Below, one piece after another: positions 43,009 to 52,302 of a stretch of 64,000 nucleotides of DNA. Within the stretch, counting starts at the first letter, position 1, and the number at the start of each line of letters is the position of its first letter. The DNA is from Picochlorum sp. 'celeri'. Its lineage: Eukaryota > Chlorophyta > Trebouxiophyceae. The position numbers and the translations under genes were made by a program. The notes under the pieces were generated by a model. The model saw nothing but the letters and a program-made list of their open reading frames with translations, ran no database searches and was not told where the DNA came from. The stretch spans positions 868,001 to 932,000 of the forward strand of contig JAACMV010000017.1 of assembly GCA_010909725.1 (NCBI GenBank). The letters are read 5' to 3'.

Positions 43009-45936
43009 ATGACTGCGGGAGAGTGTAACACAGAGGCTGTGACCTTGAATGGTCATAGGCACGGTCCAGACTGTGGGCATGAAATGGTGAAGCATGACGA
43101 TCATTATGACTATGTTAGTGACGATGGTGAGCTTCATCATCGAATAGAGGAGCCTGTATGCTGTGAAGTGCACGAGCGATCACGCGAACCTCTTTTTGTG
43201 TCTCATGGTCTCTTTTCGACACTCATAAAGTGCGTGCATTTCAACATATATACATCTATTGTCTATATCAGATATATACTAGCCCGGTGTTGTTCTGTGA
43301 GACTATGGTAGTGACTGTGGGTGGTTTCCTTGTGCAGGGGGAAGGGAATCAGTTTAAAACAGGTTGCAGAAAGGTGCTTGGGGCAGGATTGTTCTCTTTC
43401 TTGTTGTGAGCCACATTCTCCTTCGTATGAGAAGAGATCCCTGCTAGAAAAGGACAACGGTGCTGGCAAGGACTCAAGCCTCAAAGTCACAAAAATCTAC
43501 TGTGAGGGTATATGTTGTCCGATGGAAGTTCCAGTGATAGACTCCTGCTTGAAGAAATTGAACGGTGTGCGTCAAGTTGAAGTAGCTGTAGTTACTAAAA
43601 CTGTGACAGTGAGACATGTGGAGGGTTTGGCATCCCCCGCTGCAATGGTAGCTGCACTGAATAAAGTCCGAATGGATGCTTCATTGACATTTCCCAGAAA
43701 ACAGGTTCAGGGGGCCCGTTCATGGTTACCTCCGTGGCATGTATGGGTGTCTGCATTTCTTCTCATTGCATCATTATTCTACTATCTAGCAGGTCCAACT
43801 GGTTGGGAGTGGATGGAATACCTCAAGTATGTTGCACTCGGGGCTGTGGCATTGCCAATGCCTGGTATCCTTTTAAAAGCTTTGGGTGCATTGAGGCATG
43901 GCATTTTTGATATCCACCTTTTGATGACTCTCGCGGTATCTGGAGCAATTGCAATTGGCGAATATACTGAGGCGGGAACGGTTGTAGTCCTGTTCTCTGT
44001 GGCTGATTTCTTGGAAAGTAGATGCACTGGCCAGGCAAGAGATGCAATTTCATCGGTTCTCTCTTTGAGACCAGAAACTGCCATATTGGCAGAAAGCGGA
44101 GAGGAAATATCCGCAGCCTTGGTTCCAATAGGGACATCTGTATTGGTTCGTGCAGGAGAAAAGTCAGCATTAGATGGGATTGTTTTGTCAGGAACATCAG
44201 CCTTTGACGAAAGTATGCTGACAGGGGAAAGTGTTCCTATTGTGAAATCGATCGGTGATCAGATTAAAGCTGGTACTATGAACACAGGAAATAGCATGGT
44301 TATTATTAGGACGGAGACCACTGCGGATAAAACTTTTGTCGCAGGCATGGCCAAGCTTGTAGAGCAAGCGACATCGCGTCAGAGTCCATCTGAAGCTGCA
44401 GTGGCAAAGTTTGCCAAAGTATACACACCTCTAGTCATAATCACCTGTATTCTCCTGGCTTTTGTTCCATGGTCTGATCCGAATGCAGATAGGAAGGAAT
44501 GGGTTTACTTGTCCTTGGAAGTTTTGGTGATTGCATGTCCATGTGCGCTTGTTCTCTCCACTCCAGTCACCATTGTATCAGCACTGGCCCGTGCAGCCCA
44601 GGCAGGGGTGTTGATAAAAGGGGGACTTGTGCTCGAAACATTGTCCTCGATCCGGGTGGTATCATTCGACAAGACGGGTACACTAACAAAAGGTTCATTC
44701 CTGATCTCTGACATAGAAGTATCTCCAGAGCAAGACAGGTGGGATGCCAATGGCATCCTGCGGTTGTTGGGTAGTTTGGAGAGAGGCAGCAGCCATCCTT
44801 TTGCAGCTGCAATTTCGGGAAAAGCTGCGTCTTTAGGAATTCAGTGCGATCTTTATGTTAAAACAATTCAGTCAATTCCTGGCTCGGGTATGATGGGCAT
44901 TGTTGATGGCTACGCAGTCAAAGCTGGGACAGCAGCCTTCATTGCCCTGGACCTTTCAGAAGAACAGAGCTCAAGGCTCATCAAAGCATCTGAGAGATAT
45001 CAAAATAAAGGACTGACAACATGTTTTGTTAGTATTGATGAAACTTTTGTATGTACCATATCCGCTAAAGATGTTACAAGAGCGGAGGCCAGAGAATCTA
45101 TCTCTGCGCTGAAAGATCTTGGAATTACTCCTGCTATGCTTACAGGCGATAACAAGTCTGTAGCTCTTGCCGTAGGTAGAGAAGCAGGTATCGAGGAAGA
45201 AAATATCCACGCCGAGTTGATGCCACAAGACAAGCTGAATTTGGTCTCTCAATATCAAGTCAACCATCTGGGTCAGTCACCATGTTGTCGCCAAGTCAGA
45301 CCAATCGATCGTTGCGTGCAGAAATTCAGACAACTGATATTTTGCAATTTCCCAAGAAGAACAGGAAATGGCCTCGATCATGAGCACAGCATTGCTCATG
45401 TTGGAGATGGTGTCAATGATGCTCCTGCATTGGCAGCTGCCAATGTTGGTATAGCTATGGGAGTTGCTGGAGCAGCAGCTGCTTTGGAAGCAGGCGACGT
45501 AGCCCTTTTCACCAACGATTTGCGCATGATCCCAGCATTGGAAAGGCTCTCTAGATCAGCAAGGAAGACTATTGTTTTCAACATAGCATTCTCTGTGACA
45601 ACCAAAGCAGTTGTCCTTGCTCTAGCATTTGCAAAGCTCTTCACGCTCTGGGCTGCCGTGCTGGTCGACGTAGGCACTGCACTCTTTGTGACATTGATGG
45701 GGTTGAGGATGCTGCGCTATGATTTCAAACTGGGAGATGATGTTCCAAAGATTTGCATCGGAGAGTCTGCCAAATGCTGCTCCTCTGGAACTTGCTGCAA
45801 TAATCAGTCCACAGGAGACATGCATCCTCCCTGTTGCAGCCTAGGAACATCCACACATCAGCATGGTCACGAACAGACCCATCCCAAGAACTGCTGTGAC
45901 CATGGCCATGATGTGGAAATGTCCTTGCCAAAGTGA
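43009..45936 (+). CDS. HMA: Heavy-metal P1B-ATPase (Zn/Cd HMA type)
   Basis: Exons 43009-43229, 43338-45271 and 45365-45936; 908 residues if the second intron (45272-45364, GTCAGT...AACAG, 93 nt) is real. That segment has no stop, so a retained form is possible. ATP-driven export of Zn2+/Cd2+ (or Co2+). Visible: His-rich N-terminus, an HMA domain with IYCEGICCPMEV (~129-138; GICCxxE as in plant Zn pumps rather than the GMTCxxC of Cu pumps), TGES (~369), CPC (~474-476), DKTGTLT (Asp ~518), SSHPFA, GDGVNDAP and about eight TM segments. The C-terminal tail is Cys-pair- and His-rich (SAKCCSSGTCC, KNCCDHGH), probably metal sensing or buffering. Confidence 0.92.
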
Positions 45937-46027
45937 CAACCCTCCAGGGTTGAATATTTACTATGTTTTGCTACTACTATCGTGAATCTCTTTTTGCCGC
46001 ATGTATACTATATATATACTACCACGC

Positions 46028-46054
46028 AATTAGTGTGGGTTACAGCACCCATGG
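46028..46054. repeat. 27-nt dispersed repeat, copy 1
   Basis: Identical over 27 nt to 60655-60681, 14.6 kb away, same orientation. Starts AATTAGTGTGGG and ends CACCCATGG; TGGGT and ACCCA inside it form a 5-bp stem around TACAGC. Confidence 0.85.
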
Positions 46055-46091
46055 CAACGTAGCCCCTCTTGAGAACAAGGCGCCCAACGTT

Positions 46092-46109
46092 CGGATGAGG
46101 CCTCATCCG
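46092..46109. repeat. 18-bp perfect palindrome
   Basis: CGGATGAGGCCTCATCCG, intergenic, 38 bp after the 27-nt repeat. Confidence 0.85.
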
Positions 46110-46132
46110 CACATGTCTACCATCCCCATATG

Positions 46133-46161
46133 GTCCCATCAACCATCGAGCGTGATGGGAC
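46133..46161. repeat. Hairpin, 9-bp stem
   Basis: GTCCCATCA (46133-46141) pairs with TGATGGGAC (46153-46161) across an 11-nt loop. A related CCCATCAATCATTGA ... ATGGGACG string occurs near 51127-51180. Confidence 0.7.
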
Positions 46162-46606
46162 GATAAGGTTTCACGCACGCGGTCTCCCCTGACGCGTGGA
46201 AATCAAGTCCTCCGATACCCACTACATGGATAAAAAGCAAATACAAGAGATTTCAATACATTTATAAATCTATTAAACTTCATTTTATTCGAGCAAACCC
46301 ATCTCATCAGCAACGTGCAGAACGTGGCCGCCAGGAAACAAGTCTACCATCGCGAAAGACTCTATCCGACACTAGGTTCGTGCTTGTATCCACTCCCCAT
46401 CTCGGAAATGTTGCATAAATGAGTGATTATATCTAATATGATACCATATATATATTCATTGCAGAAGTTTGAGGGCATTCAAAGCAAACAAGGTCACCCA
46501 GCACGTGTCAGACGGGGAGCGTGAGTATCCAAGCGCGCCTGAAACAGAGTTTTTCGGTATACTATACGATACCCGACATCGACGCGACGAGCGTATCTGA
46601 TTCATC

Positions 46607-47242
46607 ATGTCGAGCTTACTGAGAAGATTGACAACACAATTAGATCAAACAGCGGCCATCCAAAGTGGTCCTGAGGAGGATCAGTTCCAGAGAAATCACC
46701 AGGTCTCTGAAGTGGATGCCAGAGATAAGGGAAAGTTGGCATCTGCCGTATCCTTCAACGATTTTAGTATGCATGTCATGTTGGATGGTGATCATCAGGT
46801 GCAATACGATGAGACACCGTGTGATGCAAGCACGATGGCTGGTTGTGAAAAGGAGAGACCCATGACACAGCCAGTGTCGATTCCAACCGCCTCTCAGGGT
46901 GTGAACATGTCGAACAACAATGATAAGGCTCCACCTTCTCCCTTGTTCATTTCCAAAACATTAAAAGTTCCGAGGACATCTGTAGCATCTATACTGGGAA
47001 CACCAAAAGCATCAACAGTGGCTGCTGCAGAGACACCGCGTTCCTCATTGGACTTGATTGAAACATCAAGTATGCCAACTCCACGTGCGTCGTTGTCTTC
47101 TAGGGATGCAGAAGGGGACGGAAGCGTTCCTGTTTCCCCCAGATCCCCCAAGACTCCTGGAGGAAGGAGGAAGAAGCAGAACAAGATTCATGGTCTTGAC
47201 TACTATGAATTTTGCGAACTTGTTCGTGCTGGCAGTCTGTGA
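46607..47242 (+). CDS. Hypothetical disordered phospho-site-rich protein, 211 aa
   Basis: ATG frame MSSLLRRLTTQLDQTAAIQ to DYYEFCELVRAGSL. The middle is Ser/Thr/Pro-rich, with many proline-directed sites (ILGTPKAS, AAETPRSS, SMPTPRASLSS, PVSPRSPKTPGG) and a basic patch (GGRRKKQNK). It looks like a disordered substrate of CDK/MAPK-type kinases, with short helices at both ends. No domain recognised. A TATA-like TATACTATACG lies ~50 bp upstream. Confidence 0.55.
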   Translation: MSSLLRRLTTQLDQTAAIQSGPEEDQFQRNHQVSEVDARDKGKLASAVSFNDFSMHVMLDGDHQVQYDETPCDASTMAGCEKERPMTQPVSIPTASQGVNMSNNNDKAPPSPLFISKTLKVPRTSVASILGTPKASTVAAAETPRSSLDLIETSSMPTPRASLSSRDAEGDGSVPVSPRSPKTPGGRRKKQNKIHGLDYYEFCELVRAGSL

Positions 47243-47590
47243 GAAGAAATTTTCAAGTTTTCATGCGCTAGATAGTATCGTTGTTGTGATGAGACATGGA
47301 CCTATGATGTCTATTCCTATGGAGTTGAGGGAATCTAGGTAGATTTTGCTGCTCTCCAAAGCATCAGCCCAGATGTTTTTTCTCATGCTGATTTTGGACT
47401 TTTCATTCAGTGCATTCAAAGCGCAGAAGTGCGACGATGTACGTTTTCAGCCTGCATGCCAAGATATTGTTCAAGATGCCAATTTTGGCTGTGAATGGTG
47501 TGGGTCTACTGATGATAATTGTTTTTTCTCAGCCTGTATGAGCAATTTGTATTACTTAACTGGATTAATTGCATATGTAAAATATCTATA
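47243..47590. other. 3' spacer; weak Cys-rich ORF
   Basis: 348 bp between two convergent genes. An ATG frame from 47373 has a signal-peptide-like start and several Cys but runs antisense into the IPP isomerase gene; not called (see findings). Confidence 0.35.
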
Positions 47591-48433
47591 CTATTCTTTT
47601 AGAATTGAATGTATCGTCTTTGCATCTACATGCTTGTTTGTTGTCAATGTCGCTTCCAAATCATCCCACCATTCTTCCAAAAAAGTTTCTGCTATTATTC
47701 TAAACCAAGGGGACCACAGCAGACCGTTGTTAGGCTCCATCATTTCCTTCAGTTCTGCTCTTGTTACGTACGCTGTCGCCTGTACTTCATCCGCATTTGG
47801 ATTGAGAACCACATTGGGCACTTTTGCAAATAGAATATAATCCATCTCATGCTCCCCCCAAGGTGCATCAGGCCCCCATGTCTTCTCATCTCGGGCACAA
47901 TAATGGAGCCTCGTTAGAAATTTAAAATCCTCAGGCGATGAAAAAGTTTCCGGGGAGATGCCAAGTTCGTGCTCCAATTTCCGAATTGCAGCCCGAGCTG
48001 CTCCAGGTGCACTACCATTGCAAACATCTTCCTTTGTGTCCACCTCCGTGGGCTCATATCCATACAAAGGATGACTACAGCATGTATTCGTCCATACATG
48101 AGGAAATGTGATTTTCGACCCAGCTCGTTGCTGCAGTAACAGACGATCGTCTTGATCAAAAAGAAATACTGAAAATGCCCTGTGCAACAAGCCTCTTGGT
48201 TGCTCACCCTCAAAACGATGAGCCTGGTACTTACTCGAATGACCTACTATCTCATCACCTTCATCCACCAAAATGCACTCATCTCGCTTCATAAACTCCT
48301 CCTGCGTTCCGCTTCCGTCCCAAGTGTGCTGTTGTGCAGACCCGTTCATGACGCTCTGCACAAAAGTCCTATGAAAGCGGTCTCTTGTCGTATCTAGGAG
48401 TTTCCAGGAAGAAGACAGGCGTTGAACAAACAT
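47591..48433 (-). CDS. IDI1: Isopentenyl-diphosphate delta-isomerase, type I
   Basis: Single exon, 280 residues. Converts IPP to DMAPP, supplying carotenoid, sterol and prenyl synthesis. Nudix-fold motifs: LLHRAFSVFLFDQDDRLLLQ, active-site TNTCCSHPL (Cys ~118/119), ARAAIRKLEHELGI and WGEHEMDYILF with catalytic Glu ~194/196. The first ~35 residues (MFVQRLSSSWKLLDTTRDRF) are basic and Ser-rich, compatible with plastid or mitochondrial targeting; the core starts near VMNGSAQQHTW, where a shorter form could begin. The C-terminal WWDDLEATL is typical of the family. Confidence 0.95.
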   Translation of the reverse strand: MFVQRLSSSWKLLDTTRDRFHRTFVQSVMNGSAQQHTWDGSGTQEEFMKRDECILVDEGDEIVGHSSKYQAHRFEGEQPRGLLHRAFSVFLFDQDDRLLLQQRAGSKITFPHVWTNTCCSHPLYGYEPTEVDTKEDVCNGSAPGAARAAIRKLEHELGISPETFSSPEDFKFLTRLHYCARDEKTWGPDAPWGEHEMDYILFAKVPNVVLNPNADEVQATAYVTRAELKEMMEPNNGLLWSPWFRIIAETFLEEWWDDLEATLTTNKHVDAKTIHSILKE

Positions 48434-48781
48434 GAGAGCATTTCAATCCATGCAAAGTCCTATCCATGACTGGGAATTTCATCAGCCAGCCAGTATAGTT
48501 TCTTAAAAAGTGGAATTAGATAATTGTGCAATATAGAGTCTCTCTTTGTCTATATTCCGGAACAGTGCGTTTTTATTCATAATTATTAACCGCATATGAG
48601 TTACATGTATTCATGCGCGGAGAGGAAATCGCTGTGATTTCAATAGTTCAAAGGTTGGCTTTCTCCAGCTCTTTGGAAGGGAGGGCTTGTCACGGGTATG
48701 GTGCGTTTCACTAGTCTCTTCTCAAGATTCAGCGAGGTCCAGACTCACATAGATTGTATGACTTCTGTATAGGATTGGAAT
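48434..48781. promoter_or_regulatory. Divergent promoter, IDI / F-box-like gene
   Basis: 348 bp between start codons on opposite strands. No coding potential seen. A CTGTATAG acceptor-like end just before the F-box ATG leaves a 5' UTR intron possible. Confidence 0.4.
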
Positions 48782-49972
48782 ATGTTGCCGCAGGATGTCC
48801 TGGGGATCATCCTGATGAAATATGTGACAAAGTCTGAAGAGACTTTAGCAGGCATGGATGGGGCACATGGCAGTGTCAGTCTCAGCACGCTGCAGAAAAG
48901 GCTTTGGACGGCTTCCTCTGTATGCTCTAGTTGGAAACATTCTCTCAAAGATAGTTCTTGTATGGGTGACATCCATATCAAGCTCGATATCTATGAAGTG
49001 TTGATGCTCTGCCAACCCAGGGATGGAGAATCTCATCAGCCTGCCCCTCCCCGCTCTTTGTTTGACTTTCTACATAATACTGCCACTAGGATGGTTATTA
49101 TTCCTTGTCGGAATAATCAAGGCGACGGTGATATGCTTCAGTATACAGATCCATCATCTTTCCTGCAGGATGTTGCCACACTTGCACCCCAGCTAGAATT
49201 CCTCCAATTTCTCGAGGTGAATTTGCCTGACACCTGGAGAAATAATTCATCATTTAGGGCGGAAACAATCAGATCATTAAAATGTTTGAAAGAGTTGGTG
49301 CTGCGAAAATTCACTCTGTATGATTTTGAGCACCTTCCAGGTTCCCTACGCCATCTCACCATTGAGTATGGTGAAATTTGGGAGAAAGATATTCTCACCT
49401 CCCACTCAATCTCTATAGTGAACATCCCGTCAGGAATATTTCTGGAAACTCTTTCAGTTAAAAAGATAGGAGTTGTCGGTGTTATTACTCGACAAGCATT
49501 GCATCAAGTCGTTCATCTGAATCTGGATGCCATGTATGTCCTCATGAGTGTTGCAGTGGAGGACACAGAACTACTAGATGTCTTCCAGCGCCCGTATAGA
49601 GAGGGGGCATATGTCCCACCTCATATCCTTGGAGACTGGAATGCTGTGGAAACGAGTCACAGGGCAACTGATGCCGCCTGCACAGTCCTCTTGGAATCCA
49701 TGGGTAACTCAAAAACACTCCAGTCAATGACTATATCTGGCGAGGGAGCCCACTCTCTCAAAATAATACCCTCACTCACTGGACAAGAGTACCGTATGCT
49801 ATCTTGGATCTCCAGCATCACAGAGCAGGCATCTTCCTTGCTGTATGGCATGAATGGTGAGGAATTTCAAGAAAGATTGGCTGCCCTCAAGATGATGAGA
49901 GTCATCGATTCGGACAGAATGCAGATTGATACCACAGAGTCCTCATTCCGTTTCCAGATTAAAAACAATTAA
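48782..49972 (+). CDS. F-box-like / leucine-rich protein
   Basis: 396 residues. The N-terminus MLPQDVLGIILMKYV ... TASSVCSSWKHSLKD fits an F-box (LPxDVL...VCxxWR), interrupted by a ~25-residue insertion. The middle has irregular leucine-rich strands (LEFLQFLEVNLPDTW, LKCLKELVLRKFTLYDFEHLPGSLRHLTI). F-box proteins present substrates to SCF ubiquitin ligases; that role here is inferred only from the N-terminus. The C-terminal third is not recognised. Confidence 0.65.
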   Translation: MLPQDVLGIILMKYVTKSEETLAGMDGAHGSVSLSTLQKRLWTASSVCSSWKHSLKDSSCMGDIHIKLDIYEVLMLCQPRDGESHQPAPPRSLFDFLHNTATRMVIIPCRNNQGDGDMLQYTDPSSFLQDVATLAPQLEFLQFLEVNLPDTWRNNSSFRAETIRSLKCLKELVLRKFTLYDFEHLPGSLRHLTIEYGEIWEKDILTSHSISIVNIPSGIFLETLSVKKIGVVGVITRQALHQVVHLNLDAMYVLMSVAVEDTELLDVFQRPYREGAYVPPHILGDWNAVETSHRATDAACTVLLESMGNSKTLQSMTISGEGAHSLKIIPSLTGQEYRMLSWISSITEQASSLLYGMNGEEFQERLAALKMMRVIDSDRMQIDTTESSFRFQIKNN

Positions 49973-49982
49973 TTTATACACT

Positions 49983-51031
49983 ATGGTTGTATCACACATT
50001 CAATCCAGGACTGCAATCATTGCTCCAAGGAATGGGATAACGCTACCCACCAACCGCAAGGCGTATTCACCACAACATGGATGCCGGTATCGACCTCGTC
50101 TCATGACGAATCAGGAGCGTATTGTTACTAGAGTACATAATGAGGTAGAGCAGAGGACTGGCGAGGCTACAGATGAAGAAAAACGTACGTTGTATGGTTG
50201 CTTGTCTTCCAGAACTGACTTGGGACATGGATCTGAGTGTTGGGTTGGTTTCTCATGTGCAGCGTTTTTGGATGAGTTAAGACAGTACGCCATGAAATTA
50301 CACACAAGAGAGCAGGCTCCAGCAGAGGGCCAGGCAGAGGCACCAAAGGACCAGAAGCCAGTACGTACATCTCTTGTCTTTCTTTCTTTGTCTTCACACT
50401 GTTCTCATATGAGCTTTTTCATATCCTTCTTGCAGTTTGTGCCAACGAAACAGGGGTATCTGCGTTTCATGGAGGAATCCAAGATTGTCTATGATGCCTT
50501 TGAAACTATAGTTGCTTCAGATCCCACATGTACGTCTTTCTCTACAGCTGATATGCTCAACTGTTCCAAAAATTCATCATGTCTTGTTGTGTAGATGAGG
50601 GCTTGAGAAATAATGGGCTTGAGCGTGGGGATGCCCTGGCGGAAGATATTCAGTATGCTGTGAACACATGGGGCCTCACTGCATGCAGCCCTTCAGCAGA
50701 TAGTCCAGGGGCGCAGTATGCTTCCTTGTTACGAGAACTGTCAGAATCTTCTCCCCCTGCGTTCATATGCCATTACTATAACTATTATTTTGCTCATACC
50801 GCTGGTGGAAGAATGATTGGCAAACAAGTATCTGAGGCTGTGCTGGATGGATGGTTGGGTAAATTCTACCAATGGGAAGGCAACGTCAGGGACCACTTGG
50901 ACAAGGTCAGAGAGGTTTTGAATGCCATGGCAACGGGTTGGTCGCAACAGGAAAAGACTGCCTGTTTGGAGGAGACTCCCAAGACATTCCAAATGAGTGG
51001 TTCCTTGTTAAGGCTCATTGCAGAGCAGTAG
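49983..51031 (+). CDS. HO1: Heme oxygenase, plant/algal plastid type
   Basis: Exons 49983-50184, 50263-50360, 50436-50529 and 50595-51031; introns of 78, 75 and 65 nt, all with GTACGT donors; 276 residues. Opens haem to biliverdin IX-alpha, the first step to phytochromobilin/phycobilins. Motifs: FLDELRQYAMKLHTREQ with proximal haem His ~81, GYLRFMEESKIVYDAFE, RNNGLERGDALAEDI, FICHYYNYYFAHTAGGRMIG, CLEETPKTFQMSGSLLRLI. The first ~50 residues are basic and Ser/Thr-rich without acidic residues, as expected of a plastid transit peptide. Exon phases all agree. Confidence 0.94.
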
Positions 51032-51219
51032 TAATACATACAATAGAGCGATGTAATACGACAATGTCCCCATCAAATGGTTTCTCTGTGCGGTCCGTAC
51101 CGGATGGAATCATTGGATTGCAATGGCCCCATCAATCATTGAATGAGACTGGTCATTATATCCGCCAATAATGGGACGGTATTAAAAAAAAAGATATTGG
51201 TAGTCTGGATATACGAGCC

Positions 51220-52269
51220 ATGAGGTTGCAGCTCGTGCAAAAGGTGGAAAACGCCCATGAGGACTCCATCTGGACAGTCTCTTGGGTTCCGGGAAAGAAA
51301 CAGTTTGTAACTGGATCTGTGGATGAAAATGTTAATATTTGGGAGGAGAGTGGGTCCGCTGAGGAGGTAGCCATCTCACAAGTCCATACGCTGGTACGTT
51401 TGGGTTGCTTTTGCGTTGAATTTCTGCACGATTCATGGTTGCCAAGAGAATAGATGGCATTAGATTGATTTTATGGTATGATGACGTAGAGTGGCGTTTC
51501 CCTTGGGGCAGTGAGTGTCTGTGTCGATTCGACAGGACAGTATGGAGCTGTAAACAGTCTTGATTCAAAAATCAATGTTTGGAGCATGGATGGCTATTCT
51601 ATTGTGGGTGACATGATCAAAATGGGTCCTTCAGAGTGCTGGGATATTGCATTTATGCCGAAAAGGTCGGAATCTGATCCTCTTGTGTTGGCAATGGCAG
51701 GGGGTAGTACAAACTGTCTGCGACTGTGGAATGTCTTGGAGAACAAGGAGGTCGCGACATTTGAGATTCCTTCTGATACCGAGAAAAAGCGGAGGGAATT
51801 ATTTACGCTTAGTGTTGCTGTCAGTCCTGATGGGAAATATATTGCCGGGGCTGGAATGGATGGTATCATTGCTATTTTTGAGGTAGAATCAGGAAAACTG
51901 GTTGGGAAGAGCGAAGATCATTCCAAACCCGTCAGAAAACTAGCCTTCAGTCCAGATTCAAAATATGTTGTTTCAGCGTGTGATGATATGCACGTGGGGA
52001 TTTTCGAGGCAGCCACCGGTAATACAATTCAAGTCTTGTCAGGACACGAGTCATGGGTCCTTGGGGTTGCAGTTCATCCTGATGGGAAGGTTTTGGCAAC
52101 TGGTGGCTCAGATGGAAAGGTGAAACTATGGGATCTAGATGATAACAAGTGTATTCAAACTGTATCTGAGCACACTGATCAAGTTTGGGGAGTAGCATGG
52201 TCTGATGATGGAAAGCGGCTTGCTAGTGTCTCAGATGATAGATCAATAATTGTGTATGCACTCCTTTAA
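51220..52269 (+). CDS. WDR61: WD40 protein WDR61/SKI8 (VIP3)
   Basis: Exons 51220-51393 and 51490-52269, 96-nt intron with GTACGT donor; 317 residues, the family length (~305-320). Seven WD-like blades are readable, e.g. AHEDSIWTVSWVPG, DSKINVWSMDG, KPVRKLAFSPDSKYVVSACDD, HESWVLGVAVHPDGKVLATGGSDGKVKLWD and HTDQVWGVAWSDDGKRLASVSDD. The start EN-AHEDSIW and overall order match WDR61, subunit of the Paf1 transcription complex and the SKI mRNA-decay complex. Other single-propeller WD proteins cannot be fully excluded. Ends 34 bp from the convergent SERAC1-like gene. Confidence 0.85.
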
Positions 52270-52302
52270 AACTCATGTGTACATGTGTAATAAATAAGCG
52301 AG

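Larger units (their letters stand above)
45937..46606. other. Intergenic with repeat and palindromes
   Basis: 670 bp. Contains one copy of a 27-nt dispersed repeat (46028-46054), an 18-bp perfect palindrome and a 9-bp-stem hairpin. No coding region recognised. Confidence 0.5.

Noticed and set aside
47260..47342. VVVMRHGP string suggesting a histidine phosphatase
   Set aside because: It is a short frame in the 3' spacer, ending after about 20 residues, with no further phosphatase motifs.
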